Origin: Pomacea canaliculata
Lineage: Eukaryota > Mollusca > Gastropoda > Architaenioglossa > Ampullariidae
Assembly: GCF_003073045.1 (NCBI RefSeq)
Contig: NC_037596.1
Coordinates: forward strand, 8,327,416-8,391,415
Length of the DNA: 64,000 nucleotides
Direction of reading: 5' to 3'
Shown: in pieces, positions 39,500 through 50,424 of the stretch
Layout: each line of letters begins with the position of its first letter
How positions within the stretch are numbered: position 1 is the stretch's first letter
Program-made: the position numbers and the translations under genes
The notes under the pieces: generated by a model
What the model saw: only the letters and a program-made list of their open reading frames with translations
What the model was told of the DNA's origin: nothing
The model's database searches: none

Positions 39500-40565
39500 C
39501 TCCTCACATCCTTGTTGTTCACAGGCATCCTCTTATTTATACCCAGCTCTCGTGAGGCCGGAGCAACGAAGCGAGGCTGCAACAAGTGAGGAAAACAAGG
39601 AGAAGTATCAAACTTGTGAAGTAGTGTGCAGACACAGCAAACACTTTTTGTTGCTGTACCCCAGGGCATCTTGGCCACAGCTCTCTATCCAAGGGATAAG
39701 CTTCATCTGCAGTGTCTGGGGACACTTTATAATTACAAAGACAATACGATTGTCTTTGATTTCGCCATGTTACTCCACGCCAACGACTTACCTTCGCTTC
39801 ATAAGTACGACCGCTGCTGAAACAGGAAGTTAGAAAGCCGGAGCATCTCTCTCGCGTGCGTGCGTGCGTGCGTGCGTGCGTGAGTGCGTATGCGTGTGAG
39901 AGAGAGAGAGAAAAAGAGAAATATAAAAGTACGTGGCTTTTGTAGTAGTAAAAGCACACCTGTATGCGTGTATTCCTGTATACATATGTGGCAGCAGCCG
40001 TTGAATGTTGAAGCCTGACGACCCAGTTACACCTGTAAGGTCAACAGACGTGCCCTAGTGTTACTGCAACTCCGTGTCGTGCACTTGCAAAACTCTTCAG
40101 AGACATTTAGATGAGATTAACTCTAGGGGACATCTGCGTGAACCTGTGTTATTTACTCAAATTCAATACTGATTTCTAAGTGCTCGTGAATACTTTACCT
40201 GCAATAAAAATCATTCAAGTAGTTTTGGTGACCCTGCTCTCTTGACTTTTTTCTCAACTAAATTTGTCATCGATATTCCGTATGTTTAATTCCTCTGTGG
40301 TTTTCTGGAATTAGCAAAACTTGTTATGGAAACATGTAGCTATACAACCACCAGCCGGTATATGGTAGAATAATTTATTAAAAATATGAACAGCTTGTTA
40401 ATAATGTTTAATCTGACACTATGCCAAGTTTTTAGTATCTATATATATACTCGCACCCTACTACACATCTTTTTTAATTTTGTTCATGCAATATTTACTG
40501 TGTAAATAAAGTATGCTCAATGAGTGTAATAGGGGTGTGCGTGTTTGTAAATGCAAATTTACCCG
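39500..40565. other. Upstream region of gene D
   Basis: Probably holds the gene D promoter near 39,500-39,600. A (TGCG)n microsatellite lies at about 39,857-39,890. No coding domain is seen. Confidence 0.4.
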
Positions 40566-40566
40566 C

Positions 40567-40703
40567 CTCAGATTGTTTGTGACTGCACGTGCAAGTCCAG
40601 ACGACAACCAGCAGCAGAACACCCGGAAGAATGCAGCACGTGGAGCACGTGCCTGCACCGACGTCAGAAGCTGATGTGTTTTCACAACTGAGACCTACCC
40701 CAC
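40567..40703 (-). pseudogene. Orphan transmembrane exon of the Ig receptor family
   Basis: The minus strand reads CENTSASDVGAGTCSTCC, then ILPGVLLLVVVWTCTCSHKQ and SEA, ending at a phase-1 donor (GCGG|GTAAAT). The plan is the same as the transmembrane exons of A and D: C-E at the start, a glycine/serine linker, a GVLxL hydrophobic segment ending in W, and a cytoplasmic basic residue. The acceptor side (TCTCAG) leaves one base too few for phase 1. No Ig exon or tail was found nearby. It lies upstream of D and outside G, so it is probably a relic of a lost family member. Confidence 0.5.
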
Positions 40704-41074
40704 ATGGGGAGATGATGTTCATATCCCGGGTAGCCTTGTAAAGGATGCAGCAGGTGGTAAAGTTTTGCTGATACTGTTGTACCTACTTCCATGATTTGCA
40801 GTTTTTATACAATAAGCAGCGACATGTCTTGTCACTACCACAATGCCTGCCATTACTAAGGTTGGAATACACGCCAAAAGCCACAATGAATGCATAGATT
40901 ATTTAGAGAGCTGATCAAACAGGTGTTTTGTGTGGTGTTATTCAAGACCTTATATGGTCACACACCAATAGTCATTAAAGGTAGGTGCGTGGCTTTTCAC
41001 TCCTTTATCTGCGGCATCTCTTATACCATTTCATTCTTTCTTCTTTTATTCACTTATTAAAGAGTTGCTTTATC

Positions 41075-41390
41075 AGTGATGCTTTTTACTGCTAATACTC
41101 CTCTGACTGCTAATACTGTTACTACTAGTAGTATTTCTACTAGTGCTAACATTGTTAGTGCTATTTTGACTGATAGCATTGCTAGCATGATTACCATTGT
41201 TAGCACTGATAACTTCTAATATTGTCACTTCTTCCATGCTAGTACTATGATTTCTAGTGTTGCTATTACTACTAGTAATGTTACTACTATTACTATTGAT
41301 GTCTTTTACTGGTAGTACACTTCTACTGCCAGCACTACACTGTTACTATCTTGATACTGCTAACACTAAAAATGATACTAGCACTACTAT
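41075..41390. repeat. Degenerate ACT/AGT/GCTA-rich cryptic repeat
   Basis: About 300 bp are built from irregular repeats of TACTACTAGTA, GCTAACA, GCTAATACT and similar words. It looks like an old decayed trinucleotide array. Confidence 0.6.
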
Positions 41391-42639
41391 TCATGGAGAG
41401 AAAAAATCTTGCATATCTAAGAATGATGCGGTGACAAAGCCAGCGAGATATAGAAATCACAGACACTAGTGAAAATCATTTATAAACCAAACATAGACAC
41501 AAACCAGGCATGATCTCGACAGAAAGATAGGAGAAGGAATCGTAAGCAAAGTTTGGAAGAAATTCTAGTCATGGTAGGTATTTCAGATAGGTATGATCTC
41601 AAACTTGCCTGCATTGTTCACACCTTCAAGCTGAGGTAGACGATTAGAAATGGCGGCCATTCAAAATAAGTATACAAAACTAGAAAAGTTGCTACAAGTA
41701 TAAACGCGCCCAATGGAGAGAAACGAGGAAGAGAGACGCACACTGGGGTGAATGGAGAACATTTCTATGGCTTGATTGTACACAGAATTATTTTTCTCTT
41801 TCAATAAACTAGAATTGGCTTCCTTCATGGTCAGGACAGGAATTAAAGGGGGTTCCCCTTAGTTTACCCCTGCATTCTAAATATATTTTTCTTCAGTTTG
41901 ACTAGAAACTGAAATGTCAAGTAGCAACATATAACAATTAAATTCGACAAATATCAAATACGAATATCAAATGTTCTACAAATTTCAAACATTGAATATT
42001 AAGTCGCTTAGAACAGGTCCTCACTCCGTCACGGTAGCCATGTCACGTGGTCATGAACTGTTACGGTCGCTGACGATCTCAGGCTTCTTCATAATCACTT
42101 CCTTGTGTTCAATACACAACTCTCTCGCCCAACAAACAAACAAAAGGTGGTAACAACACTGTGGCTGAGCCAAAAGGAAGCCCCGGCTTTTGAACCCCTC
42201 AGCACCAATCGGACCGTTCGTCTTTGTTGTTCCAAGGAAAGAAAGAAAAATTCCCAAGGAAAATATTCCACTAAAACCTTAGTCGTTACGCTTCAAGTGT
42301 GATGTTTACTCTAATACCCACTTCCCTCACACCCCCACTCTGCCGATCTGGGAATCCTCTAAAGGCTTTTTGTCAGAAAGTGTGTTCTATTCGGATGATT
42401 TCTCTAGTCTCATAGTTTGTGCTCTGTACCCTACAATGGTCATAATTCTACATCTTCAATGTACACGAGACGACACAAGTGTCACTAACTCAATGGGTAA
42501 ATATTTATTTCTCTCGAAAGAACGTGATTATGGAAGCATTTGTGTGAATTTCTACACACAGACATATAAATGTGAATACATTTATTTACATTATTGATGT
42601 ACATATCAACTCTGTTTTGCCCTACCTATGTATAATAAA

Positions 42640-42890
42640 GGAAAGGTCGTCCCATGACCTTTGTCAGGTCGTTATGTTAGAGACCTCAGCTTTGACTTGA
42701 CAGTGGTGCCCATCTCCTCCCCATTACTGCCTTACCTCCCACCACCTTCTTTGGAGTGAGGTATGACTAGGTACTGGGGAAAGTGAGCTCCGCTACACGG
42801 GCATCGAACCGGCTCATCTCTCAGTTCGGACGCCAGCACTTGGTTACCTGTTTCCCCACCCATGTCTGATACTACCCTGCTCATACCCGT
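42640..42890 (-). mobile_element. SINE-like, tRNA-derived repeat candidate
   Basis: The minus strand contains GGTTCGATGCCC (about 42,806-42,817), close to the RNA polymerase III B box. Upstream is a GATGAGCC stretch and downstream a GC-rich body (CGGAGCTCACTTTCCCC, GGTGGTGGGAGGTAAGG). This would fit a tRNA-derived SINE head and body. No second copy was found in the window, so family membership is unproven. Confidence 0.4.
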
Positions 42891-43251
42891 CCGCATACTA
42901 ATCTTCCCGTAAACTGAAATACGAGAGTCCAGGACTTTACAGCACCCAGACAGCTTGTGTAACTTAACTCATTACAAGCATTACAGAGGGTTTGAACATG
43001 AGCCAGTGGCACCAAACACCTTGTGGCAAGTACTTGGAGTCGGGGTGAGAGGGGGTCAGAGTTCGTCACTTAGGTAACCAGGCTTTGGTAACCAGGCTTT
43101 GTGGGTGGGGTGAAGACCGCCCTATCAAGCAACACCTGTAAAAGGAAGAGTGTTCAAACCACTGCCAGCCATATACTGTCCCACCAGCGCCCCTGCTACA
43201 CCATAAATAGTCTACCCAGGGTGGCGCCGATACAATTTCTAGACTCTAGAC

Positions 43252-46200
43252 ATGGCGCTGATTACTGAGGTGACAAGACTTATGCTGCTTCTCGCCACTT
43301 TACAAAGAACAAACACCATAGGTAAGAACATTTGTACATTTATTATCTTTTTTCATTGCTTCTGTTTATGTTTGATGCTTTGATTATAGGTTACTCAAGC
43401 CTTTGCGTTGATTTTGCTTAACTTAGTTCTTTTTTTTTTCTTGCACGAGGGAAAGAACTATCTAGAAAAGATCATTTAAAGATGATGTAAGATTAAATCG
43501 GATCTTCGCAAATAAATGTATTTAGCAACGTTAGCAATACACAACAACACTCATTAGTTATCATTAGTTATAATTGGGACTGGTGTTTGGTTAAAGTATT
43601 TAATTATTCTCTAATCTGGTTACGTCGATGATATAAAGTGTACATTGTGCCAACAAATGCTTTTTGGGGAACTTCCGTCATCTTCCCCAAAGATAAGACT
43701 GATTGGCTCCACAGTCTTTATTTACCCCGCATAAAGAGTGACAGCTTTTACATATACAGATAATTATTGTCATCTTCACCATCGTTGCCATCATAGGTGT
43801 TGTCTTTGTTGTTGTTTTGCTGTCCTGTCGTCGTGGACCCTATCGTCTTCTTGACAAGTCTTTTCTGTACTGTTGCATGGAAGACATCGTCACAAACTGT
43901 GACACGAGTCCCGGGAAGGTGTACAGAGTGGTCGAGAAGACCGATGTGGTGTCAAAGTGCGAAGGTGTGGCTGTCAACACCACAGTCAACTTCTACCTTT
44001 ACAAACTGTCAGGGGAAGTAGTCACCATAAGCACATGTACCCCGTTCTGCAACCACATGTACCGCACCTTCGACGCTCGGCGGTACTCAACCGTCCAGTA
44101 CCTGAAGGAGACCTACACCAGATGCTACATCTACTACCCTGCCTACCGCGACATGGCCGGCACCGTGGTCTGTTCTGAGTTCTTTTCTAACGGCACCACG
44201 AGGGAACGTAGATGCCCATTGGACATCGTGTGTGAGTAATCACAAATGTATTCTTTTTATGTCAACACCTTCGTGATAATAACTGGTTTTAATGAGGACG
44301 CTTTCTGTTTGCTTTCATAGCAGATGTCCTATCATTAAGAAGGGAACGAAACCCAATCTTTAAAAACAATTGAAAAATCATCCAAACTATGTTATATACT
44401 TTGTCAGCAATTTTTAACAAGTTTGCTTAAGCTTTTTTGTGACTATTTCTCTCGACAGATCCATTTCAATTAAATAACACTTTCGTGATGACCAATTATG
44501 AGAACTGGACAGTGACTGCAGTTTTCTCCACATTCCGGGTCTTTTCTGCTATGAACCTTTATGTCATCGACATTAACGAGTACCTAGCAACTGTACGTAT
44601 GAAACTAGAGAAGCCATTTATCAGTAATACAAAGAATAGAACATTTGTTCATCTCTTATGTCGCAAGCATTGTTAAGATCTCGCTTGGACTGCTGATACT
44701 AAAGCAAGATAGTAACCTGCACTTGTGTATCATGTCTTCAGTCTTACAAGACAGACCTCACCGATCTTCTTAACTGATCAAATATTTTTGGCCATATACA
44801 AAGAATTTTACCAAACATCATTAGATGTTCAGTAATACATGGGAGACTGAGACTAAGTCACATTATATATATACATTTTAAGAAATGCTTGATGAAATGT
44901 TGCTTCGTTATTATTTGTATCAAGAGCAGTCGTTATCAAAGGGTTTTTCGTTCAATCCCCCATCATGCCTACGATGGATTTTTCAAGTTATCATCATTGC
45001 TGTTGTTATTAAGCTGTAGATGGTGTAATTTAAAGAAGTAAAAATCAAGATTATTGGTTAAAATTTAATAATGCAGAGGATGATGGTCAAAGACTGGTTA
45101 TTTTTAGAATGATGGCGCCAGTTTCTTCGTACAAAATCCGAACGTTACTACATGGACAGCATTTGAACCTTTCATCGAAATAACAGCAAATGAGACCTAC
45201 TACAAAGGAAATTTCACTGCCTCCTGGTCTCTTCCAAGTCAGAGTGGTAGCTACTACTACACTGCTGACCTCTACCCTTCAGAACAGACGAACGTGAGAC
45301 TCTATCCTATAAATGGTACATGAGTAAATTAATTAATTTCAATTTATGTATCGGTCTGTTAATATAGACACTACTAACAAACGAAAATTTTAGTGTAAGT
45401 TGTAGTCTGGCATTATTTTGACTATAATGAACTGGAGGGAATTAGAATGCGAAAGGTTCGTCATCTATTTTCAAGATCTTTGCTGTTCTATTTTCATATT
45501 CTATATACTATACATCTGCACTTCTTCTCTTCAGTCGCTGGCTTTAACGGCTATCAGTAAAACGAAACGGAATAAATCAGTGCACGATCGTAATTATTGT
45601 CACTGAGAGCAAAGTAGTAGGTTTAAGAATTTTATTTTATTTTGAGTGTCTGGGTATCTAAAACACTTCATTAATTCTCATCACCAGGTACACTAGTGAT
45701 CTCAGAGCCCTCTCAGCCGACTCAGAACTGTAACTTGACCTACGTACCGGAAGTGGGTACAGTAGACTGCATGTGCAGTACAATGTCACTGGGAAGGCCG
45801 CCAGGCAGACTGCAGTGGCTTGTAGGTAATGACGTCATTGCTGCCGGCGGATATGGCGTCACACAGCTGCAGTTTCCCACGAACCGCGTCAACCGCACGC
45901 ACGATGGCCTGCAAGTCACGTGTCAGCTGGACTGGGTGGTCAGGCAGCGCGTGGTTGTGTCTGACCGCGTGGCGTGTGAGTAGTCAACTCAATAAACACG
46001 CTCACACACACACATACACGGGATACTAAAACATTCTGCTTTTCCCTAAATCTTATAAAAAAAAAAAGAAGACAGAACCTGGTGACAATCGTTTCTGACA
46101 AAAATGTAAAAAAAAAAAACAATTTCGTCGTGTACCCAACCTTATAGTAAATCTGTTCACAGGACAACCTCACATGGAGACGTCCTTTACATTTTTTTTC

Positions 46201-49144
46201 CAGACGGTCCCGAAAGTGTGAGCATCCAGTTCAGGTCCGAAAACTGTCAGGTGATAATGACCTGCACTGTGGATGCCATCAAGCCATTTTTACCTGACAT
46301 GATACAGTGGGGAGGGCTGTGCCAGGGACAGAAAGGCGCTGAGTGCACCTTCAAAGCTAACGGCGCGGAGGATGACGGGAAAGTAGTCACGTGCACCGTC
46401 ACCAATGGCGCAAATAACGGGCGTGGAGCCAGCTCCAGTGTGAGGATCGCTGTCACAGGTAGACGTAGGTCAGAAATTATCAGGCAATAAAACTATAGAC
46501 AGAATACAGTTAGATGACACAATGACACAATATTTGTTTATAATACCGTACAGGATGTTCAACTACGGGAAACGGCTCCGGTACTGGCTACGTGTCAACT
46601 GTGATCAAAGGATCAGCGACGGGCAACGGTACAGGTGTGGGAGACGGCACAGGTAAAGGTGACGTCATGGCACCAAGCGACTCCACAGCCTACATCATAG
46701 GTATAGCTGTTGCCGCTGCCCTCGCTGTCATCTTCGGAATCAGTCTGCTTGTGGTAGTCGTCTGTATGTGCAGACACCGGGGTGCTGGTAGGTGAATGAA
46801 CATTCTTGTTTAATTGAAGAACATACTTTCGTAAATGAAAAATATTCTGACTGTCGGTTATCAGATTTCGTTAAAGTAAACAATAGCAGGTGCAAATATA
46901 AGGTAGTCAGCTCCAGCTGGCTTGGAAAGATGACCTGCACTTGCTGTTGGCAATTGTCCAGTATCTTATTGTTTAAGATAGTTAGTTAATGTTGAGGAGG
47001 ATTATTAGAAGTCTCGGGATAAGAAAGTTAAAGTTTTCATGTTTTATCTTTCAAAATTTTTATTAATGTGTTGTGCGGTGTGAATTTATTTTTTAGCAGA
47101 AGGGAACAGAGTTAGAACAGAAGATTCAAGGCAGACAACTGATCAACCACAAGATAATATGAGCTTATATCTGCATCCCTCGGTCTCACAACAGCCAAGG
47201 AGTCAGCAGCGTAAGTTCAATTCTCTGCAGTTCTCTTCTGGTCTTCAAATACAGACTGTCGACATCTGGTTGTTGGTCTTACGATACATTGATACATCTC
47301 TTAGGCTACACTACCTGCTTACTGAGTAGAACTACAAGCAAACACCCTCCACTACAGCATACCTTGCTATCACCTGCAACATTAAACTTTTGGTCGGAAT
47401 GTCTGGACTGGAGTGTGACACTGTTTTCTGAAAACTCTTTAAGAAATCTTGTGAGAAATATACTGCCTTTAGACAGAGGAAAAATGATGTATGTTAGCTT
47501 TATTTGAGGGTATGTATACCAAACTGGTATGTGTGGACAGTTTTCTGCATAATGCCCTGAAAATTAAGGATCACTCACACATTTTTTGTTGCTTTATGTA
47601 TTCTTTGCTTCTGTAACTGCAAGTTTTATTATACATGTGCTGTCGTAATGTTTTGAGATGAACAGATTTCTGCACACTGGAACTTGATACCAGTAAATGT
47701 AAATTTCTTTATGTATCTATTATGCATGAGTATACTTGCTTTGTGATTGTTAATATTCTTACCTTCCTGTATCGGTATTTGCTAGAGCTCAGCAGAATAA
47801 AGAATGTTGTGATTGTCATTGTTTTAGCCCCACAGCAGGACAATGATACCTGTCCGCCCGACGACAACCATCATTATGAATCCATTCACAGTAATGCACA
47901 TCATGATGAACTCAGAAGTAAGCCTACTGAGCTCTATCTTTTCTATAAATTTGTGAGTCTAGTGTATATTATTTAAGGTATACATCATTTGTATTCAGGT
48001 GTACAGAGAATGATGAATGTTTTTTTATTGCGGGTGATTTTCCATATTCAGACCAGTCTTCTCGCATCACTTCCGTAGAGAATGGATCATGTTCAAGCAT
48101 GACTACTTCTACAGCTAGACCTGACCTACAGTATGAACAACAAGGTGAGTCTCTGACCATCTGCCCAGACCAGTGTTATTTGTTTGAGCAGTTTTGCTGA
48201 TGACTGGAAATAAACCATTCATTCTGTAGCTGTGTTTATACTATAATAGCAGTAACATAATATACTACTTGTCTAGGACTATTTACATTTCTCCAACCTA
48301 TACAGCATAAGTTGTCTACCTACAGTATGTAGTTTTGTTTGTTTAAACACCTAAATTTCTTTAGTTCTTTGACTACGGAATTTCTTTTCTTGTCATCCAT
48401 AACTTGTCACTAGATTTAATTTCCTTTGGTACCTGATTTGATGAGCATCTGTGTGTGTGTGTGAGTGTGATACACCATAAAGGGTAAATGAGCGTAATTA
48501 TTAGGTTACACATTTACAACTAAACTGAGTGTGGCTATTAGCTCTAAAACTAAAAGGGTATTTCTCTTTTCACAGTGCACCCAAGTTTCCCTTCCTTTCA
48601 CAATCCTACTTTGAGTTAAAAGGATATCAAATGTTTTAGAGGCTGTTAGATACTCTATCTTCCCACCCTCTCAGGGATATTAAGATATTTATAAATTTTA
48701 GCTACTTTCCATGTCATGTATAACATTTATATATATATTTATACAAATATCCACGCATTAGCAAAATATAGAAATATGAACTAAGATACAAACATACCTT
48801 TTAGGCTAAAGGGAAAAACCTGAGTTAAAAATACTGGCCATAAGTTCACATTAAATATTATTAACTGTGTTATTTTAAAGATTAATGTAAACACGTCTTT
48901 TTAACCTTTTTTGTCGCCCATTTTGTCAACGCTCCCCACTTACATAACACAAACATCTCTCTTGGATAGGTAAGGCCCGTATATTGTCCCGTAAATCATT
49001 TTTTGATGTACACACTAAATGGCTGTTTTTATGTTTAGGGCGTCCCCCACCATTTCTACACCAGCAGAACGGTACAACTACCTCCACCTGGACCTAACTC
49101 ACCTCAGAGTGAGTATCCAGCCTCGGGTGCTACCATCTCAGTAG
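43252..49144 (+). CDS. Gene G: four-Ig-domain receptor with multi-tyrosine tail
   Basis: Exons: signal 43,252-43,321 (MALITEVTRLMLLLATLQR), Ig1 43,884-44,231, Ig2a 44,459-44,592, Ig2b 45,108-45,315, Ig3 45,688-45,975, Ig4 46,204-46,458, linker plus transmembrane 46,554-46,787, tail 47,097-47,210, 47,828-47,917, about 48,052-48,144, and a last exon ending at 49,144 (or 49,097, depending on the acceptor). Every exon length fits phase 1, or phase 0 within Ig2. The linker is Gly/Thr/Ser-rich (GNGTGVGDGTGKGD). The helix is AAALAVIFGISLLVVVVCMC. The tail contains YLHP, HHYESIH, QYEQQ and probably YNYLHL. It is the only family member on the plus strand. It lies divergent to D and tail-to-tail with E. 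All frames are open, so it is likely functional. Confidence 0.78.
47828..47917 (+). CDS. Gene G tail exon with YESI
   Basis: 90 nt, phase 1-1, acceptor TTGTTTTAG, donor GTAAGC. It encodes PQQDNDTCPPDDNHHYESIH then SNAHHDELR. The tyrosine is followed by exactly 13 residues to the exon end, as in B, D and E. Confidence 0.65.
49065..49144 (+). CDS. Gene G terminal exon, downstream acceptor, with YNYLHL
   Basis: The acceptor CATTTCTACACCAG has a good pyrimidine tract. Phase-1 reading gives ERYNYLHLDLTHLRVSIQPR, VLPSQ and TAG. The upstream acceptor at 49,038 would instead give a tyrosine-free end (RPPPFLHQQNGTTTSTWT, stop at 49,097). The downstream choice restores overlapping YxxL motifs like those of its paralogues. 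Confidence 0.5.
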
Positions 49145-49739
49145 AAGATATTTGTAGAGAGTGATGTCGCCTCGTCAAACTGGGAGGATGAGACAGAGCT
49201 CTTTGTATTGTTGTCTTCTCTGACATCTTCCTGTGTGTGACATGTGACTGAGTATGTTGTCTGACGGGCCTGTCATCGTGCGTGTGGAATGTGGCAACTC
49301 CTCCGTTTTGTTCCTTTTCGACATGCAGACTGGACGATCGGCAGAGTTCGGTGAGCTTCATGCCCGCTTGACCTTTGTTGATCAGTTGGATGTGCTGCTA
49401 GGAACTGTGTATTTGCTGTGGAGTGTATTCCTGCGCGTCTGACTTGTTTGATATTTGCCCTGCGGATTGCGTTCCTGTTGTGTGTAGACGCTAACCTTTG
49501 GCCTCGAGCACCGTCATTTTGTTCTGACGTCACATTCTCTTTACGTCACATTATTTTCACGTCACACCATCTGTCAGCTGTGACGCGCCTTCTGTTTGAC
49601 GATGAGATGCTATACACGCCATCTTTTATTGTCATATGACTTTGTGACAACAGTTGGCCTCTGGCGTTCAGTCGGACTTAGATTGCTTACAATATCTTTA
49701 TTTTATTCTTGATTGAACCAGAAACTACATCAATGGATA

Positions 49740-49745
49740 AATAAA
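49740..49745 (+). terminator. Polyadenylation signal AATAAA of gene G
   Basis: A canonical AATAAA about 600 bp after the gene G stop and before the convergent gene E, so it probably ends the G transcript. Confidence 0.55.
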
Positions 49746-50353
49746 GGTTTCAGGAGAAACGCATGACAATACTGGCCTTCTGTGTGTTGTTGTTTGCACG
49801 TTTTGTGTGTTTCAGTGAGTGACTTGGGTCATCGCCGACGAAAAAAAAAATGAAAGCCTTTAGTCGTCTGTACAGTCACATTTATATTATATACAACCAA
49901 TAGGCTTTAACACATTTAGTAATTTAAAGCTCTAAAGTTCTCAATTAGTTCTTTCTTTTCTTTCTCCATGATCTATGAAGGCGTGGTTGGTAGTTCGTGA
50001 CCAGAGGCAGATGGTGCAATGTTCCTTGTCGTGCCAACAACTCAGTCAAAGTCCTTTCGGCGCTAAATGGCGCCACTGCACCTGATGCGCCGAATCACAA
50101 TGTAAACTTGGATATATTTTTGGATAAATAGTAAAAAGAAATGAATTGAAAGAATACAGTGATACGGTGATTTAATGGGTTGGTCGAAAAATACAATGTT
50201 TTGCTGATCTTTTATCTTCTCTAGCTATCTTGGTCTGATATTCATACGTTAAAGGTGAGTGAACAATATATTTATACACAAAATCCAGACTACAGAAAAA
50301 TATGTTGTTATGTGTTGGTGTTGGATGAAACAATAATATATTTAAACATTAAC

Positions 50354-50424
50354 TTAAGGAAGTTGAACATTTTGATAGTAGCTAGTGTCAGAACCAGGGT
50401 GAGACGCGTTGTGTTCCGCATTAC
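50354..50424 (-). CDS. Gene E terminal tail exon with SYYQNV
   Basis: 71 nt after acceptor GTTTGCAG. Phase 1 gives NAEHNASHPGSDTSYYQNVQ, LP, then TAA. The same exon at 59,743-59,813 in F keeps GSDTSYYQNVQLP. Confidence 0.68.

Noticed and set aside
39537..39959. Minus-strand frame rich in Ala/Arg/Thr/His upstream of gene D
   Set aside because: Much of it comes from the TGCG microsatellite, and no domain is seen.
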